Positions 6,768-15,441 of a DNA stretch of 34,143 nt are shown one piece after another. A program made the translations under genes and the position numbers. The stretch spans positions 1-34,143 of the forward strand of contig CAJTSL010000041.1 in NCBI GenBank assembly GCA_910578845.1, written 5' to 3'. The DNA comes from an uncultured Lachnospiraceae bacterium (lineage in GTDB: Bacteria; Bacillota; Clostridia; Lachnospirales; Lachnospiraceae). How positions within the stretch are numbered: the first letter of the stretch is position 1; each line of letters starts with the position of its first letter. Below the pieces are notes generated by a model, which did no database searches, was not told where the DNA came from, and saw nothing but the letters and a program-made list of their open reading frames with translations.

Positions 6768-7856
6768 TTAATATCCTAAAGAATCTAAGTATTTCATATA
6801 ATTTACTACCATTAGAGCAATTTTGAAAGTCAGCGCATCATCAAAAGTACGGATATCTAACCCTGTGCTCTTCGCAAGCTTCTCGATCCGATACACAAGC
6901 GTATTCCTATGGACAAATAGCTGTCTGGAAGTCTCTGACACGTTAAGATTATTCTCAAAGAACTTATTAATAGTTGTTAAAGTTTCCTCATCCAATTCAT
7001 CTGGAACATTGGATCCAAAAATTTCATTGATAAAAATCCGGCAAAGATTAACCGGCAGCTGATAAATCAGCCTCCCGATTCCCAGTCTATTATATGCCGT
7101 TACCTTTTTCTCTGCATAGAAAATCTTACCGACATCAAGCGCCATCTTGGCCTCTTTATAGGATTTAGAAACATCTTTTAGCTCTTCAACAATCGTCCCG
7201 TAAGACACCCTGACATTTAGCATCGCTTCCATGCTCATCATATCCACTATAGTGCTCGCTATATGCTCTAATTCCTCATAATCGTCATCTTGTGATAAAG
7301 CTTTAATCAAAATGACATTGCTTTCGTCAACCGCTGTAATATAATCTCCTACCTGTGCTGAGAACATTCCGTTTAACAGCTCTGAAACCATGCTCTCTTT
7401 CTCGCTCCCGGTTTCCACAAGGAAAACAGCTCTCGCCACAGATACTTCTATATGCAATTTCTTGGCGCGATTATAAATATCCACCAACAACAGATTATCC
7501 AATAGCAGATTCTGTATGAAATTATTCCGATCAAACCTTTCTTTATAGGCAACGATCAGATTTTGCAACTGGCTTACTGCGATCTTGCCAATCATATAAG
7601 TGTCTTCGTTGACACCACGGGCGTCTAATACATATGTCAGTTCTCCCTCATCTAATATCTTTAGCAAATGATGCGCCCCTATCACCTGGCTATCTGCTGG
7701 CGAATCTGCAAATTCTGTCACCAGAGATATTGCTATATCATTCAGCTCAAAAGTAGAAGCTACTGTATTTCCTTCTAAATCTAGTACACATAAGTCAACT
7801 TTGGTAATAGCTTTTAATTCTTCTATACTTGTCTTAATAATTTGACTTGAAATCAT
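6768..7856 (-). CDS. CdaR/PucR-type transcriptional regulator
   Basis: This is a 362-residue predicted DNA-binding regulator. The C terminus carries a PucR-type HTH (about residues 305-355): NNLNVSETSRQLFVHRNTLVYRIEKL, written here as motif SETSRQLFVHRNTLVYRIEK, the hallmark of CdaR/PucR proteins. The N-terminal ~110 residues resemble a sensory domain of the CdaR family, beginning MISSQIIKTSIEELKAITK. The middle is a GGDEF-like CdaR fold without a GGDEF motif. In relatives the inducers are sugar acids or other carbon compounds; here the ligand is unknown. It lies directly downstream of the sugar-ABC ATPase gene, but a terminator separates them, so it is probably transcribed separately or by read-through. 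It may control carbon uptake linked to that ATPase. Confidence 0.75.
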   Translation of the reverse strand: MISSQIIKTSIEELKAITKVDLCVLDLEGNTVASTFELNDIAISLVTEFADSPADSQVIGAHHLLKILDEGELTYVLDARGVNEDTYMIGKIAVSQLQNLIVAYKERFDRNNFIQNLLLDNLLLVDIYNRAKKLHIEVSVARAVFLVETGSEKESMVSELLNGMFSAQVGDYITAVDESNVILIKALSQDDDYEELEHIASTIVDMMSMEAMLNVRVSYGTIVEELKDVSKSYKEAKMALDVGKIFYAEKKVTAYNRLGIGRLIYQLPVNLCRIFINEIFGSNVPDELDEETLTTINKFFENNLNVSETSRQLFVHRNTLVYRIEKLAKSTGLDIRTFDDALTFKIALMVVNYMKYLDSLGY

Positions 7857-7907
7857 ATGGATTACCTCGCTTCGTCGATTCGCATAATTTCCTATTTATA
7901 CATTTAT

Positions 7908-7936
7908 ACAAAAAGGGGATGCGCATCCGCATCCCC
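7908..7936 (-). terminator. Rho-independent terminator after the ABC ATPase gene
   Basis: GGGGATGC (7915-7922) pairs with GCATCCCC (7929-7936). On the minus strand the stem is followed by TTTTTGTATA. It sits 17 nt past the ATPase stop codon. Confidence 0.85.
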
Positions 7937-7952
7937 CCGTAAATCATTGTGA

Positions 7953-9062
7953 TTAGTTCGTAATAACCTGCTCTGTTTCTTTATCAAATACATGAATCTT
8001 TTCAACATCAAATGCGAACTTAACTGCATCACCAGGTCTTGCTGTTGTACGAGAATCAACTCTAGCTGTAATAGGGAACTCAGCAAGGTCAAAGTATAAG
8101 TAAACTTCTGCACCAAGTAATTCGTATACCTTGATGTTAGACTCAAATACACATTTAGCTGACTGAATATACTCCTGAGAATCATATACATCTTCCGGAC
8201 GGATACCGAATGTAACGGTTCTTCCAGCATATCCGCCGCTGATCAGCTTCTTGGATTTGTCAGCCGGAAGAGGAATGCTGCTGCCTGCAACTTTCAAGCT
8301 TGCAGTATCTCCGTTTACTTCAACAACTGCATCTAAGAAGTTCATCTGAGGTGAACCCATGAAACCTGCTACGAAAAGATTCTGCGGTTTCTCATATAAG
8401 TTCTGAGGTGTATCTACCTGCTGAACAACACCGTCTTTCATAACAACGATTCTGGTACCTAATGTCATAGCCTCTGTCTGGTCATGTGTTACATAGATGA
8501 TCGTGGTACCCAGTCTCTGATGTAATTTAGCTATCTCAATACGCATCTGCACACGAAGTTTTGCATCCAAGTTAGAAAGCGGCTCATCCATAAGGAATAC
8601 CTTAGGATTACGAACGATTGCACGTCCCATAGCAACACGCTGTCTCTGTCCACCGGACAAAGCTTTCGGCTTACGATCAAGAAGCGGAGTTAAGTCAAGG
8701 ATCTTAGCAGCTTCTTTCACCATCTTATCAATTTCGTCCTTCGGAACTTTTCTTAACTTAAGACCAAATGCCATATTGTCATATACAGACATATGAGGAT
8801 ACAAAGCGTAGTTCTGGAATACCATCGCGATATCTCTGTCTTTTGGCTCAACATCGTTAACAACTCTGTCACCAATTCTCAACTCACCAGAAGAAATATC
8901 TTCCAGACCTGCAATCATACGAAGCGTTGTAGATTTACCACAACCTGAAGGTCCTACGAAAATAATAAACTCCTGATCCGCAATTTCAAGATTGAAATCT
9001 TTTACTGCTTCGAATCCGTTCGGATATACTTTGCAGACATTTTTTAATGATAAACTTGCCAT
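7953..9062 (-). CDS. ugpC: Sugar ABC transporter ATPase, MsmK/UgpC type
   Basis: This cytoplasmic ATPase powers carbohydrate ABC importers of the CUT1 class. It is 369 residues long. Walker A is GPSGCGKST (37-45), followed by the Q-loop at Gln83, signature LSGGQ (135-139), Walker B VFLMDE (155-160) and the switch His193 in VTHDQ. The C-terminal ~130 residues form the regulatory OB/TOBE domain. The start is the ATG preceded by GGAGG, 9 nt upstream; the longer reading frame to 9176 runs through the promoter. No binding protein or permease lies nearby. In Firmicutes such lone MsmK-like ATPases often serve several sugar importers encoded elsewhere, and that is the likely role. The symbol ugpC follows common annotation; msmK or msmX would suit equally. 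Confidence 0.9.
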   Translation of the reverse strand: MASLSLKNVCKVYPNGFEAVKDFNLEIADQEFIIFVGPSGCGKSTTLRMIAGLEDISSGELRIGDRVVNDVEPKDRDIAMVFQNYALYPHMSVYDNMAFGLKLRKVPKDEIDKMVKEAAKILDLTPLLDRKPKALSGGQRQRVAMGRAIVRNPKVFLMDEPLSNLDAKLRVQMRIEIAKLHQRLGTTIIYVTHDQTEAMTLGTRIVVMKDGVVQQVDTPQNLYEKPQNLFVAGFMGSPQMNFLDAVVEVNGDTASLKVAGSSIPLPADKSKKLISGGYAGRTVTFGIRPEDVYDSQEYIQSAKCVFESNIKVYELLGAEVYLYFDLAEFPITARVDSRTTARPGDAVKFAFDVEKIHVFDKETEQVITN

Positions 9063-9168
9063 GTGCTTGTGCCTCCTAAAATATTTAACATTTTTATTCA
9101 TGATTATTTTGTAATAACCAAGTCTGAATTTAGTATAACGGACTTTCAAAATCTTTGCTATACCACTA

Positions 9169-9198
9169 TTATACAAAGATTTTACGTTCGATTGTAAA
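9169..9198 (-). promoter_or_regulatory. Promoter of the ABC ATPase gene
   Basis: TTTACA (9198-9193), an 18-nt spacer and TATAAT (9174-9169) stand on the minus strand about 107 nt before the start codon. The bases after the -10 (AGTGG) match those at three other promoters in the window. The resulting leader of ~95 nt shows no clear terminator. Confidence 0.65.
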
Positions 9199-9288
9199 AA
9201 TTGCTTACATCCGGTTACAAAAGTTTTCTATTCTGACAATTTGACGGGGAAACCTACTTTTTCTTGTACAAATTGACTAAAGCGAAAT

Positions 9289-10764
9289 CTATTTCCCTTC
9301 CACCCAAATCTCATTATAAAATGCAAGCTGGTTCTTGCCCCTCTTCTTCGCTTTATAGAGCGCCTGGTCAGCCGCTTTATAAATACTCTCAAAGTTTGCG
9401 CCCTCTTTGGGGAAAATAGCAACGCCGATACTTGCCGTGGCGGAATATTTCGTATATTCTCCTGCCTTAAAGCCTTTAAAAAAGCTCTCTACTTTACCTG
9501 CCTCTTTCCTAACAGCTTCTACATCCGCAACATTTTTCAAAAAAACAATAAATTCATCGCCGCCTGCTCGGCCCACAATATCCGTTGCCCGGAATAGAGC
9601 GCCAATCTGTTTGCCAAGAGAACGAAGCACTTCATCACCAAACGCATGTCCCATGGTATCGTTTATTTTCTTAAAATTATCAATGTCCAATATAAACATC
9701 ATTGACTGGCTGTTTGGATTATGTTCAATAAAGTCTTTAATCTTACGTTCTGTCGCAAGTTTATTATTGAGTCCGGTGAGAAGATCTGTATCTGCTTTTT
9801 CTTCCAATTGCTTCTGCTTCCTGACATTATACATTTTGCCAAAAATATTAATCCCGATAATCACACACAGAAATATACAGAGCACTACCACAAGCTGGAT
9901 AACCATATTCCTGGCATTCTTCCACTGTAGATTGACCTGCTCGTCAATATAGACCTGCTGGATACTTGTAATGACCGCCCAACGGTTGATGCCAAAAGGG
10001 ATATAAACAATCCCGTAATCCCCATCTTTCATGCTGACCTCAGATAATCCTCCCAGATTACCATTGATACGGCTTTTTATCCTACGGACAACATCCTCGT
10101 CCTCCAGCTTGCTATACAAATTATCGCCTTGTTTCCAGTGGATTCCCGAACACGAAGTGATCAGGACTGTCCCTTCCGCATCTATCAATGTCATAGCATC
10201 CCAGTCTACCATACCAGCCTGTTTTACCACTGCCCCAAAATTATCAAGCGGATAGAACAATAGCATATATCCATTTTCGCTCATGGAATGAAGCGGTATG
10301 CTGACCATGATCGTGCTCTCTTCATTCTGTAAATCATGCGTAATAAAAGTATATTTGACATCTTCACTCGACCGGAGCGATTCAAAATAATCCGTTCCCG
10401 ATACGGAAATATTTCCTCCGGTGTTATCAATGCCCTCGCCATCTTCATTACAAATATAAACCGCATAAGCGCCAGAATATTGCTTCGCCACTTCTGCAAG
10501 GTATGCTCCATGCGCCGTGTCCAACATCCCTTCTTCTTCATAAAGCGACGCGATCGGACGCCCTACTGTTTCTAACAGCACCAGCCGTTCCTTAAACTGC
10601 CTTGCACTAGCTTCCGCTGCCGTTACCATATTTTTCGTAATCGTATCACTTGCATTAATCTTACTTTTCGTAAAAAAATTAAAGAGCATGACCACCAATA
10701 CAATTAGCATAAGGGCAAAAGGCCCAATCCACTGTACTAAAACTGATTTGGTCTGTTTATCCAT
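9289..10764 (-). CDS. Membrane-bound diguanylate cyclase (Cache-like sensor + GGDEF)
   Basis: This protein probably makes cyclic di-GMP when an extracellular signal is sensed. A membrane helix (about residues 8-31, WIGPFALMLIVLVVMLFNFF) leads to a ~250-residue extracellular region of dCache type (YAVYICNEDGEGID, TDYFESLRSS, NRWAVITSIQQ). A second helix lies near 287-308 (MVIQLVVVLCIFLCVIIGIN). The C-terminal cyclase has GGDEF at 401-405 and an intact RATD inhibition site five residues before it. The gene overlaps the end of the DUF624 gene: its likely ATG (10764) forms ATGGATAA with the upstream stop. A start at 10785 is possible but has no binding site. The two genes are translationally linked, suggesting a joint membrane function. 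Confidence 0.85.
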   Translation of the reverse strand: MDKQTKSVLVQWIGPFALMLIVLVVMLFNFFTKSKINASDTITKNMVTAAEASARQFKERLVLLETVGRPIASLYEEEGMLDTAHGAYLAEVAKQYSGAYAVYICNEDGEGIDNTGGNISVSGTDYFESLRSSEDVKYTFITHDLQNEESTIMVSIPLHSMSENGYMLLFYPLDNFGAVVKQAGMVDWDAMTLIDAEGTVLITSCSGIHWKQGDNLYSKLEDEDVVRRIKSRINGNLGGLSEVSMKDGDYGIVYIPFGINRWAVITSIQQVYIDEQVNLQWKNARNMVIQLVVVLCIFLCVIIGINIFGKMYNVRKQKQLEEKADTDLLTGLNNKLATERKIKDFIEHNPNSQSMMFILDIDNFKKINDTMGHAFGDEVLRSLGKQIGALFRATDIVGRAGGDEFIVFLKNVADVEAVRKEAGKVESFFKGFKAGEYTKYSATASIGVAIFPKEGANFESIYKAADQALYKAKKRGKNQLAFYNEIWVEGK

Positions 10765-11440
10765 TGTCTTCTTCGTTTCCCCCATCTGTATTTACAGAAA
10801 AATCATAGTCTGATGTCACTGGTGCAGCTTCCGGCTCAAATTTCTTGAAAATACCGCTGTATAAATGGGCCGAAAAATACGCTGGCACTGAAATGCCAAA
10901 CAGAAAAACAAAAATAGCTGCATACGACGAAAAGTACAGCACGACCGCCGGAAGAACAGCCAAAATAAGCAATAGCGCTGTTTTGGGCAGATTCAATACC
11001 GACATGCAAAATGCATTTTTCACCGTATTCTTCACGGTATTGTCAAACCTTGAAAGAACGGGGAAAACATAAATAGACACAATCAGCAAAACCAACGCCA
11101 CGGCAAGAATGATAATTACCAGCACCTTTGGGAATTTCAGCCCGGAATAGCTGAAAATCAGAAAATCACCGATATAAATAAAAATAATAAGCAACATAAT
11201 CATCCATAAAATGGTAGCCTGTTTAAAATTCTGCTTAAAGGACTTGAAAAAACCTCTTATCAAATATCCTTCCTCTCCCCGCACCATTTTCAGCAGCACA
11301 TAATACATTCCGGTACTTGCCGCCCCTATCGTAATGACAGGAAGGCAACAGATGACCATTAGAAAATTCAAGATCATCAAATCTGCCACCAAATTCAGAA
11401 ACCGCATGAACGGACTCTCCAAATCAAATATTCGCCCCAT
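10757..11440 (-). CDS. YesL-like membrane protein (DUF624)
   Basis: This is a 227-residue integral membrane protein with about five hydrophobic segments. The first is MILNFLMVICCLPVITIGAA, with the family hallmark of a CCLPVITIGAA turn and the following YYVLLKMVRGEEG loop. DUF624/YesL proteins often sit beside carbohydrate ABC transporters; their biochemical role is unknown. Here it heads a two-gene unit with a diguanylate cyclase, and a sugar-ABC ATPase follows after an intergenic promoter. GGGGG (minus strand) lies 6 nt before the ATG. The acidic C terminus (DGGNEEDNG) overlaps the start of the next gene. Confidence 0.85.
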   Translation of the reverse strand: MGRIFDLESPFMRFLNLVADLMILNFLMVICCLPVITIGAASTGMYYVLLKMVRGEEGYLIRGFFKSFKQNFKQATILWMIMLLIIFIYIGDFLIFSYSGLKFPKVLVIIILAVALVLLIVSIYVFPVLSRFDNTVKNTVKNAFCMSVLNLPKTALLLILAVLPAVVLYFSSYAAIFVFLFGISVPAYFSAHLYSGIFKKFEPEAAPVTSDYDFSVNTDGGNEEDNG

Positions 11441-11475
11441 ATTAGTCCCCCAATCTTACTCATCTTATCATCACT

Positions 11476-11481
11476 ATTATA
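11476..11481 (-). promoter_or_regulatory. -10 box upstream of the DUF624 gene
   Basis: TATAAT on the minus strand, 35 nt before the start codon, is followed by AGTGATGATAAG. No good -35 is visible (AGATTT at spacer 17), so it may need an activator. Confidence 0.5.
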
Positions 11482-11552
11482 ATACAAAATGAAAGCTAAA
11501 ATCTTAAATTTTTACAAAGCTTCATGAAAATTTGTCTAAAAAACTGTACCAT

Positions 11553-12809
11553 TTACATCTTGAAGCGTTTGCTAAGCTGTGCGTACTGGGAATTCAGCAA
11601 TTGGTATGTTCTCATAACCTCTACCGATTTCTTCTGTACGTCCTGCATAATGTTATCGTAAAAATTAACAAATGTCGTAACCGCCTGCTTGTCTAGACGG
11701 TTTCTTGCCGCTTCTTCATTCAAAACGCCAATTACTTGTTCTTTTCCTAAAGGCTGCCTATAGCTTCTCCGGTTCGTCATGCCGGTAACGACATCCGCCA
11801 CTTGAAGCACTTTCTGCTCCTGCGACATCTGATGTGCCTTGAATTTCCTCGGATATCCCATGCCGTCTCCCCTCTCATGATGCCCGAGCACAATTGAGAG
11901 CACGTCCTCACGGAGCATATTATTCAACACTTTCTCTGTAAAATCAACATGTGTCCTGACCCGTTTGATTTCTTCTGAATTCAGTTTCCTTGGCGCCTCG
12001 ACAATCGCACGGGGGATCGCTAGCATGCCAAGATCATGTAACAAAGCGCCGTAATAAAGCCTTTCTTTCATATCCTCTGTCATTAAAAGCTTGCTTGCCA
12101 GTTCATTACAAATATGTATAGTCGTAATTGCATCTACGACACATTGCTCATTCCAAAATCCAGTGCAATACATCAGCATGTCTAGGAATTTCTTCTTGCC
12201 TTCATTAGAGAATATCATAAAATCTATAATATATTCCAGATCTTTTTTGTAATCCCCGGTCTGTAAATTCGTAAAAATATCATATTTTTTCGCTACCGTA
12301 TAGAAACGGTTCAGACCTTCCTCTGAGAGTTTCGTGCCAGCCTGTTTGTGGAACATCTTCATATTGAACTGGCTTCCCATCGCTGTATGATAGATATCCA
12401 TTTTCTCCGCAATATTAATATAAGCCGCCAGATCCTTGTACTCATATTCTATTTTCTGAAGCTGTTCAAAATCGGTATGATGATACATGATAACCTTCGC
12501 CAGTTCTTCCACAGGCGACAAATACTTGAAGAACAGATACCCATAAATCGTATGCGCCCTGCTATCCCTTGACTCATACCGGAGCATATCATTTAAGCTT
12601 CCTGCTTCTGTCTTATAAGCGCCTATATCATGCAGCGCTGCCACCATGACCATATCAGCTATTTCAAATTCTTCATATCCGCCTTTATCTTCTAACATTT
12701 TATAGACCATATAGGCGACACGGTATCCATGATCCATCAGTCTCGGATGAATCAGTCTTAAAGTATTTCTCATCAATACAAATATGTCTTTACTTTTAAT
12801 ATACTCCAT
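11553..12809 (-). CDS. HD-GYP phosphodiesterase with tandem HD domains
   Basis: This 418-residue protein is predicted to hydrolyse cyclic di-GMP. The C-terminal half is a canonical HD-GYP domain: His258-Asp259 in LLHDLGMLAIP, His287, His310-His311 in GHHERGDGMGYP (GYP at 318-320), and a later Asp in LQVADVVTG. The N-terminal half is a second HD-like domain with His60-Asp61 (LHDIGAYKTE), His86 and His110-His111, but no GYP. It is therefore a relative that binds metal or another nucleotide, or a degenerate copy. There is no membrane segment. GGATGGAG precedes the ATG. With two GGDEF proteins on the same strand within 9 kb, the block can both make and remove the messenger. Confidence 0.85.
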   Translation of the reverse strand: MEYIKSKDIFVLMRNTLRLIHPRLMDHGYRVAYMVYKMLEDKGGYEEFEIADMVMVAALHDIGAYKTEAGSLNDMLRYESRDSRAHTIYGYLFFKYLSPVEELAKVIMYHHTDFEQLQKIEYEYKDLAAYINIAEKMDIYHTAMGSQFNMKMFHKQAGTKLSEEGLNRFYTVAKKYDIFTNLQTGDYKKDLEYIIDFMIFSNEGKKKFLDMLMYCTGFWNEQCVVDAITTIHICNELASKLLMTEDMKERLYYGALLHDLGMLAIPRAIVEAPRKLNSEEIKRVRTHVDFTEKVLNNMLREDVLSIVLGHHERGDGMGYPRKFKAHQMSQEQKVLQVADVVTGMTNRRSYRQPLGKEQVIGVLNEEAARNRLDKQAVTTFVNFYDNIMQDVQKKSVEVMRTYQLLNSQYAQLSKRFKM

Positions 12810-12858
12810 GATACTCCATCCTTTTCTCTTATTCTAAACCGCTAGCGCGGCGTAGCTT

Positions 12859-13332
12859 TCATAATATAAATTCCATCGGCGTGTATATTATGCCGTCTCG
12901 TGTCTCTTCCGGCCTTAAGTCTTGAAATCCAAGCTTATGGTAAAACGCTACGCCATAGGGCGCGGCATTTACAGTCACTCTGCTGATTCCTGCTTCCGAA
13001 AGCAAATATTCCCGCAGATACTCGATCAAGGCACGTCCAATTCCTTTTCTATGATATTTCTCATCCACGAATAAAAGGGAAATATGGGAAGAATCCCGCA
13101 AAGTAATCATGCCGACTATCTGTTCATGATCCAATGCCACAAACATCTGATAGGCTCCCATAATAAACATGCGGTGCAACGCTGTATCCGTAATAAAGTC
13201 TTCGAAGTTCCTGATGCCTTCCCATGTATAAGCATCCGCCTCAAATCGCATAAAGGTCTTCCAGGCAAGCGCCATTGCGTCATCCCACTCATCGCGATAT
13301 GCACTTCGGATCTGGTACGGACCATGCTGCAC
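12859..13332 (-). CDS. GNAT-family N-acetyltransferase
   Basis: This 157-residue single-domain acetyltransferase transfers an acetyl group from acetyl-CoA to an unknown amine. The GNAT core is visible: strand 4 ISLLFVDEKYHRKGIGRALI includes the acetyl-CoA phosphate-binding RKGIG loop, followed by VTVNAAPYGVAFYHKLGF, the usual motif B. GAGGAG about 9 nt upstream supports the start. It lies between a dehydrogenase gene and the HD-GYP gene on the same strand, with no obvious functional link. The substrate cannot be read from the sequence. Confidence 0.85.
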   Translation of the reverse strand: MQHGPYQIRSAYRDEWDDAMALAWKTFMRFEADAYTWEGIRNFEDFITDTALHRMFIMGAYQMFVALDHEQIVGMITLRDSSHISLLFVDEKYHRKGIGRALIEYLREYLLSEAGISRVTVNAAPYGVAFYHKLGFQDLRPEETRDGIIYTPMEFIL

Positions 13333-13365
13333 TTCTCCTCTATCTCCCTTCCCATTTTTTCTATT

Positions 13366-14349
13366 TTACCGTATTTCCGTTCGATTTACAAGCGGCAGTC
13401 CATTTTCAAGCGCATAAGCATTTTCCAAAGTCTCTTTTGCAATTGACTGCATTGCCTCCCTGGTGAAAAATCCCATATGGGAAGTGATCAGCACATTCGG
13501 AAATGTCATCAGCCTTGCCAGATTTTCGTCCCTTATGATCTCATTGGACTTATCTTCATAGAAAATTCCTTCCTCTTCTTCGTAGACATCCAAACCGACG
13601 CCTCCAAACTTCCCTTGTACGAGACCGTCTATCAAGGCGTCCGTGTCTATAAGCGCTCCTCTTGATGTATTGACAAGAAATACGCCCTCTTTCATTTTAT
13701 CAATAGAATCTTTGTTAATAATATGCCGTGTCCCCGTTGTCAACGGACAGTGCAGCGAAATCAGATCAGACTTTTTAAACAATTCGTCTGGTTCTACATA
13801 ATCAACTTCTAATTCCTTATTCGGATATGGATCATATGCGATCACCTGCATGCCAAATCCATTGCAGACTCTTATCATTGCCTGGCCGATTTTACCAGTG
13901 CCGATGATCCCCGCAGTCTTATGGTATAAATCTACTCCCATCAGCCCGTTCAGGCTCATATTAAAATCCCTTGTCCTATTATATGCCCGGTGCAGATGCC
14001 TGTTGACTGTAAGGACCATCCCTATCGCAAACTCTGCCACCGCTTCCGGTGAATAGCTCGGCACCCTGAGCACCAGGATTTTTTCCTCCGCCGCTTTGAT
14101 ATCCACATGATTGAACCCTGCGCTGCGCAACAGGATCGCTTTGACTTTCATTTCATATAGTTTATCAATCATTTCCGCCGTTACATAATCATTTACGAAA
14201 ATACAGATTGCATCAAAATTAGTGGCAAGGTATATCGTATCCTCCTGAAACGGCACCTCATAAAAATGAATCTCGAATCCATATTCCTTTCCCATCGGCT
14301 CGAACCAGATTTTATCATAAGGCTTCGTACTAAAAAATGCTATTTTCAT
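13366..14349 (-). CDS. D-lactate dehydrogenase (D-2-hydroxyacid dehydrogenase)
   Basis: This NAD-dependent enzyme reduces pyruvate to D-lactate, a fermentation end step. It is 327 residues long, very close to E. coli LdhA (329). The nucleotide-binding GTGKIG lies at 150-155 after AGIIG. The catalytic residues fall at the expected places: Arg230 in NTSRGALID, Glu near 258 in LDVYEEEEG, and His291 in ITSHMGFF. The SAGFNHVD segment at 76-83 is typical for the LdhA group rather than glycerate dehydrogenases. The start is the ATG after GGAGGG; the frame extends upstream to 14418 without a binding site and into the terminator of the preceding gene. Substrate preference is inferred. Confidence 0.85.
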   Translation of the reverse strand: MKIAFFSTKPYDKIWFEPMGKEYGFEIHFYEVPFQEDTIYLATNFDAICIFVNDYVTAEMIDKLYEMKVKAILLRSAGFNHVDIKAAEEKILVLRVPSYSPEAVAEFAIGMVLTVNRHLHRAYNRTRDFNMSLNGLMGVDLYHKTAGIIGTGKIGQAMIRVCNGFGMQVIAYDPYPNKELEVDYVEPDELFKKSDLISLHCPLTTGTRHIINKDSIDKMKEGVFLVNTSRGALIDTDALIDGLVQGKFGGVGLDVYEEEEGIFYEDKSNEIIRDENLARLMTFPNVLITSHMGFFTREAMQSIAKETLENAYALENGLPLVNRTEIR

Positions 14350-14410
14350 CGTATCCCTCCATTCTTTTTCAACCTGCCGGTTTCTACTGGCTAGTATACC
14401 GCAGAATGGA

Positions 14411-14440
14411 AAAAACATTCCGGATTTTCACCGGAATGTT
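14411..14440 (-). terminator. Rho-independent terminator after the DUF1002 gene
   Basis: AACATTCCGG (14414-14423) pairs perfectly with CCGGAATGTT (14431-14440) around a 7-nt loop. The minus strand continues TTTTTTCC, so it ends transcription of the DUF1002 gene before the dehydrogenase gene. Confidence 0.9.
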
Positions 14441-14491
14441 CCCTGTCTGATCGTATATCTTACATAGCATAAAATAGATTGAAGGATATGA

Positions 14492-15424
14492 TCAGGAAAA
14501 CAGATTTTTAAAAAATCCCGATACAGCATCCGATAAACTTTGGATAAAATCCTCCACCGCAGATTTTATGGCTCCCCCTACTGCTTCATTAATTGCTTCA
14601 TTCGCATTTTCAACAATGCCGAGCCCATACTTCTCATATAAACCCTGCGCCTGCTCTATCAAATAATCAGCGTTTAAGCCTAACGTATCTAATTTCCCCA
14701 GTAAATCTATGATCCGCTGCTTCTCTTCTTCCGTCAGGCTAATGCCAAAGATCCGCTCTCCTTCGGCGATGGTTTCTCTCACGCTTTCTTCGTCTCCGAT
14801 ATCAAGCTCTTTGCTTGCAACCTTATTTTTCAGCCAGGCAATCAACGCTTCCGCTTCATCGGAGCCCGCTTCACCTTGTATGTTTTCAGCAAGCTCCCCT
14901 GTCGTTATCAGTTCATCCAATGCCGTATCAAGCGCGGCATCTGATACTTGCGCGCCCGCCATTTCCTCATATGCCTTTAAAGCGCCAATCAGTCCTGCCG
15001 TTCCTGAAATAGGCGTTGGCGCTACCACCAGGACTTCTGTGTCCACCATGCCGGCAGTCATCAATGCATTCCGGTACATCCCGGTCGTACAATAATTGAT
15101 ATTTTTCGTCGTCACCAAGACACCGCTTCCGGCAGGCGCTTTGACAATTTTCACACTCGAGAGTGACTTCGTGCCAATTACGGAAGGATCCAGATAAGCA
15201 TCCAGATATTGATGCTCCATATCATTCGTTATCGTAACGACTCTACAGCCGGCAAGATCTTCCTCGGTCAGTCCCATAAGCTCTAATACGACGGCACGCT
15301 GCTCTGTCGATAGATCCGCCCCTAATGCCACTACGGTATCTTTGGTCACTCCCGCTGCGATAACAATAGCGCCGTTTAGCATAAACAACACAAACAGTGT
15401 CAGAATCATACAAATTTTTCTCAT
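14492..15424 (-). CDS. Secreted DUF1002 protein
   Basis: The function is unknown; the family is DUF1002, found mainly in Firmicutes. The 310-residue product starts with a clear signal peptide (MRKICMILTLFVLFMLNGAI, likely cleavage near AGVTKDT) and so should be exported. The conserved core follows: VVALGADLSTEQRAVVLELM, DTEVLVVAPTPISGTAGLIG, and acidic helical segments. The C terminus has an amphipathic, glycine-rich stretch (GGAIKSAVEDFIQSL). The start with AGGTGTGG upstream places it 17 nt after the hydrolase gene, probably in one transcript. A longer start at 15466 would overlap that gene and hide the signal peptide, so it is rejected. Confidence 0.8.
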   Translation of the reverse strand: MRKICMILTLFVLFMLNGAIVIAAGVTKDTVVALGADLSTEQRAVVLELMGLTEEDLAGCRVVTITNDMEHQYLDAYLDPSVIGTKSLSSVKIVKAPAGSGVLVTTKNINYCTTGMYRNALMTAGMVDTEVLVVAPTPISGTAGLIGALKAYEEMAGAQVSDAALDTALDELITTGELAENIQGEAGSDEAEALIAWLKNKVASKELDIGDEESVRETIAEGERIFGISLTEEEKQRIIDLLGKLDTLGLNADYLIEQAQGLYEKYGLGIVENANEAINEAVGGAIKSAVEDFIQSLSDAVSGFFKNLFS

Positions 15425-15441
15425 AAAAACCACACCTATTC

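Noticed and set aside
14709..15095. 128-codon plus-strand frame inside the DUF1002 gene
   Set aside because: Shadow frame opposite a gene with signal peptide, binding site and terminator.
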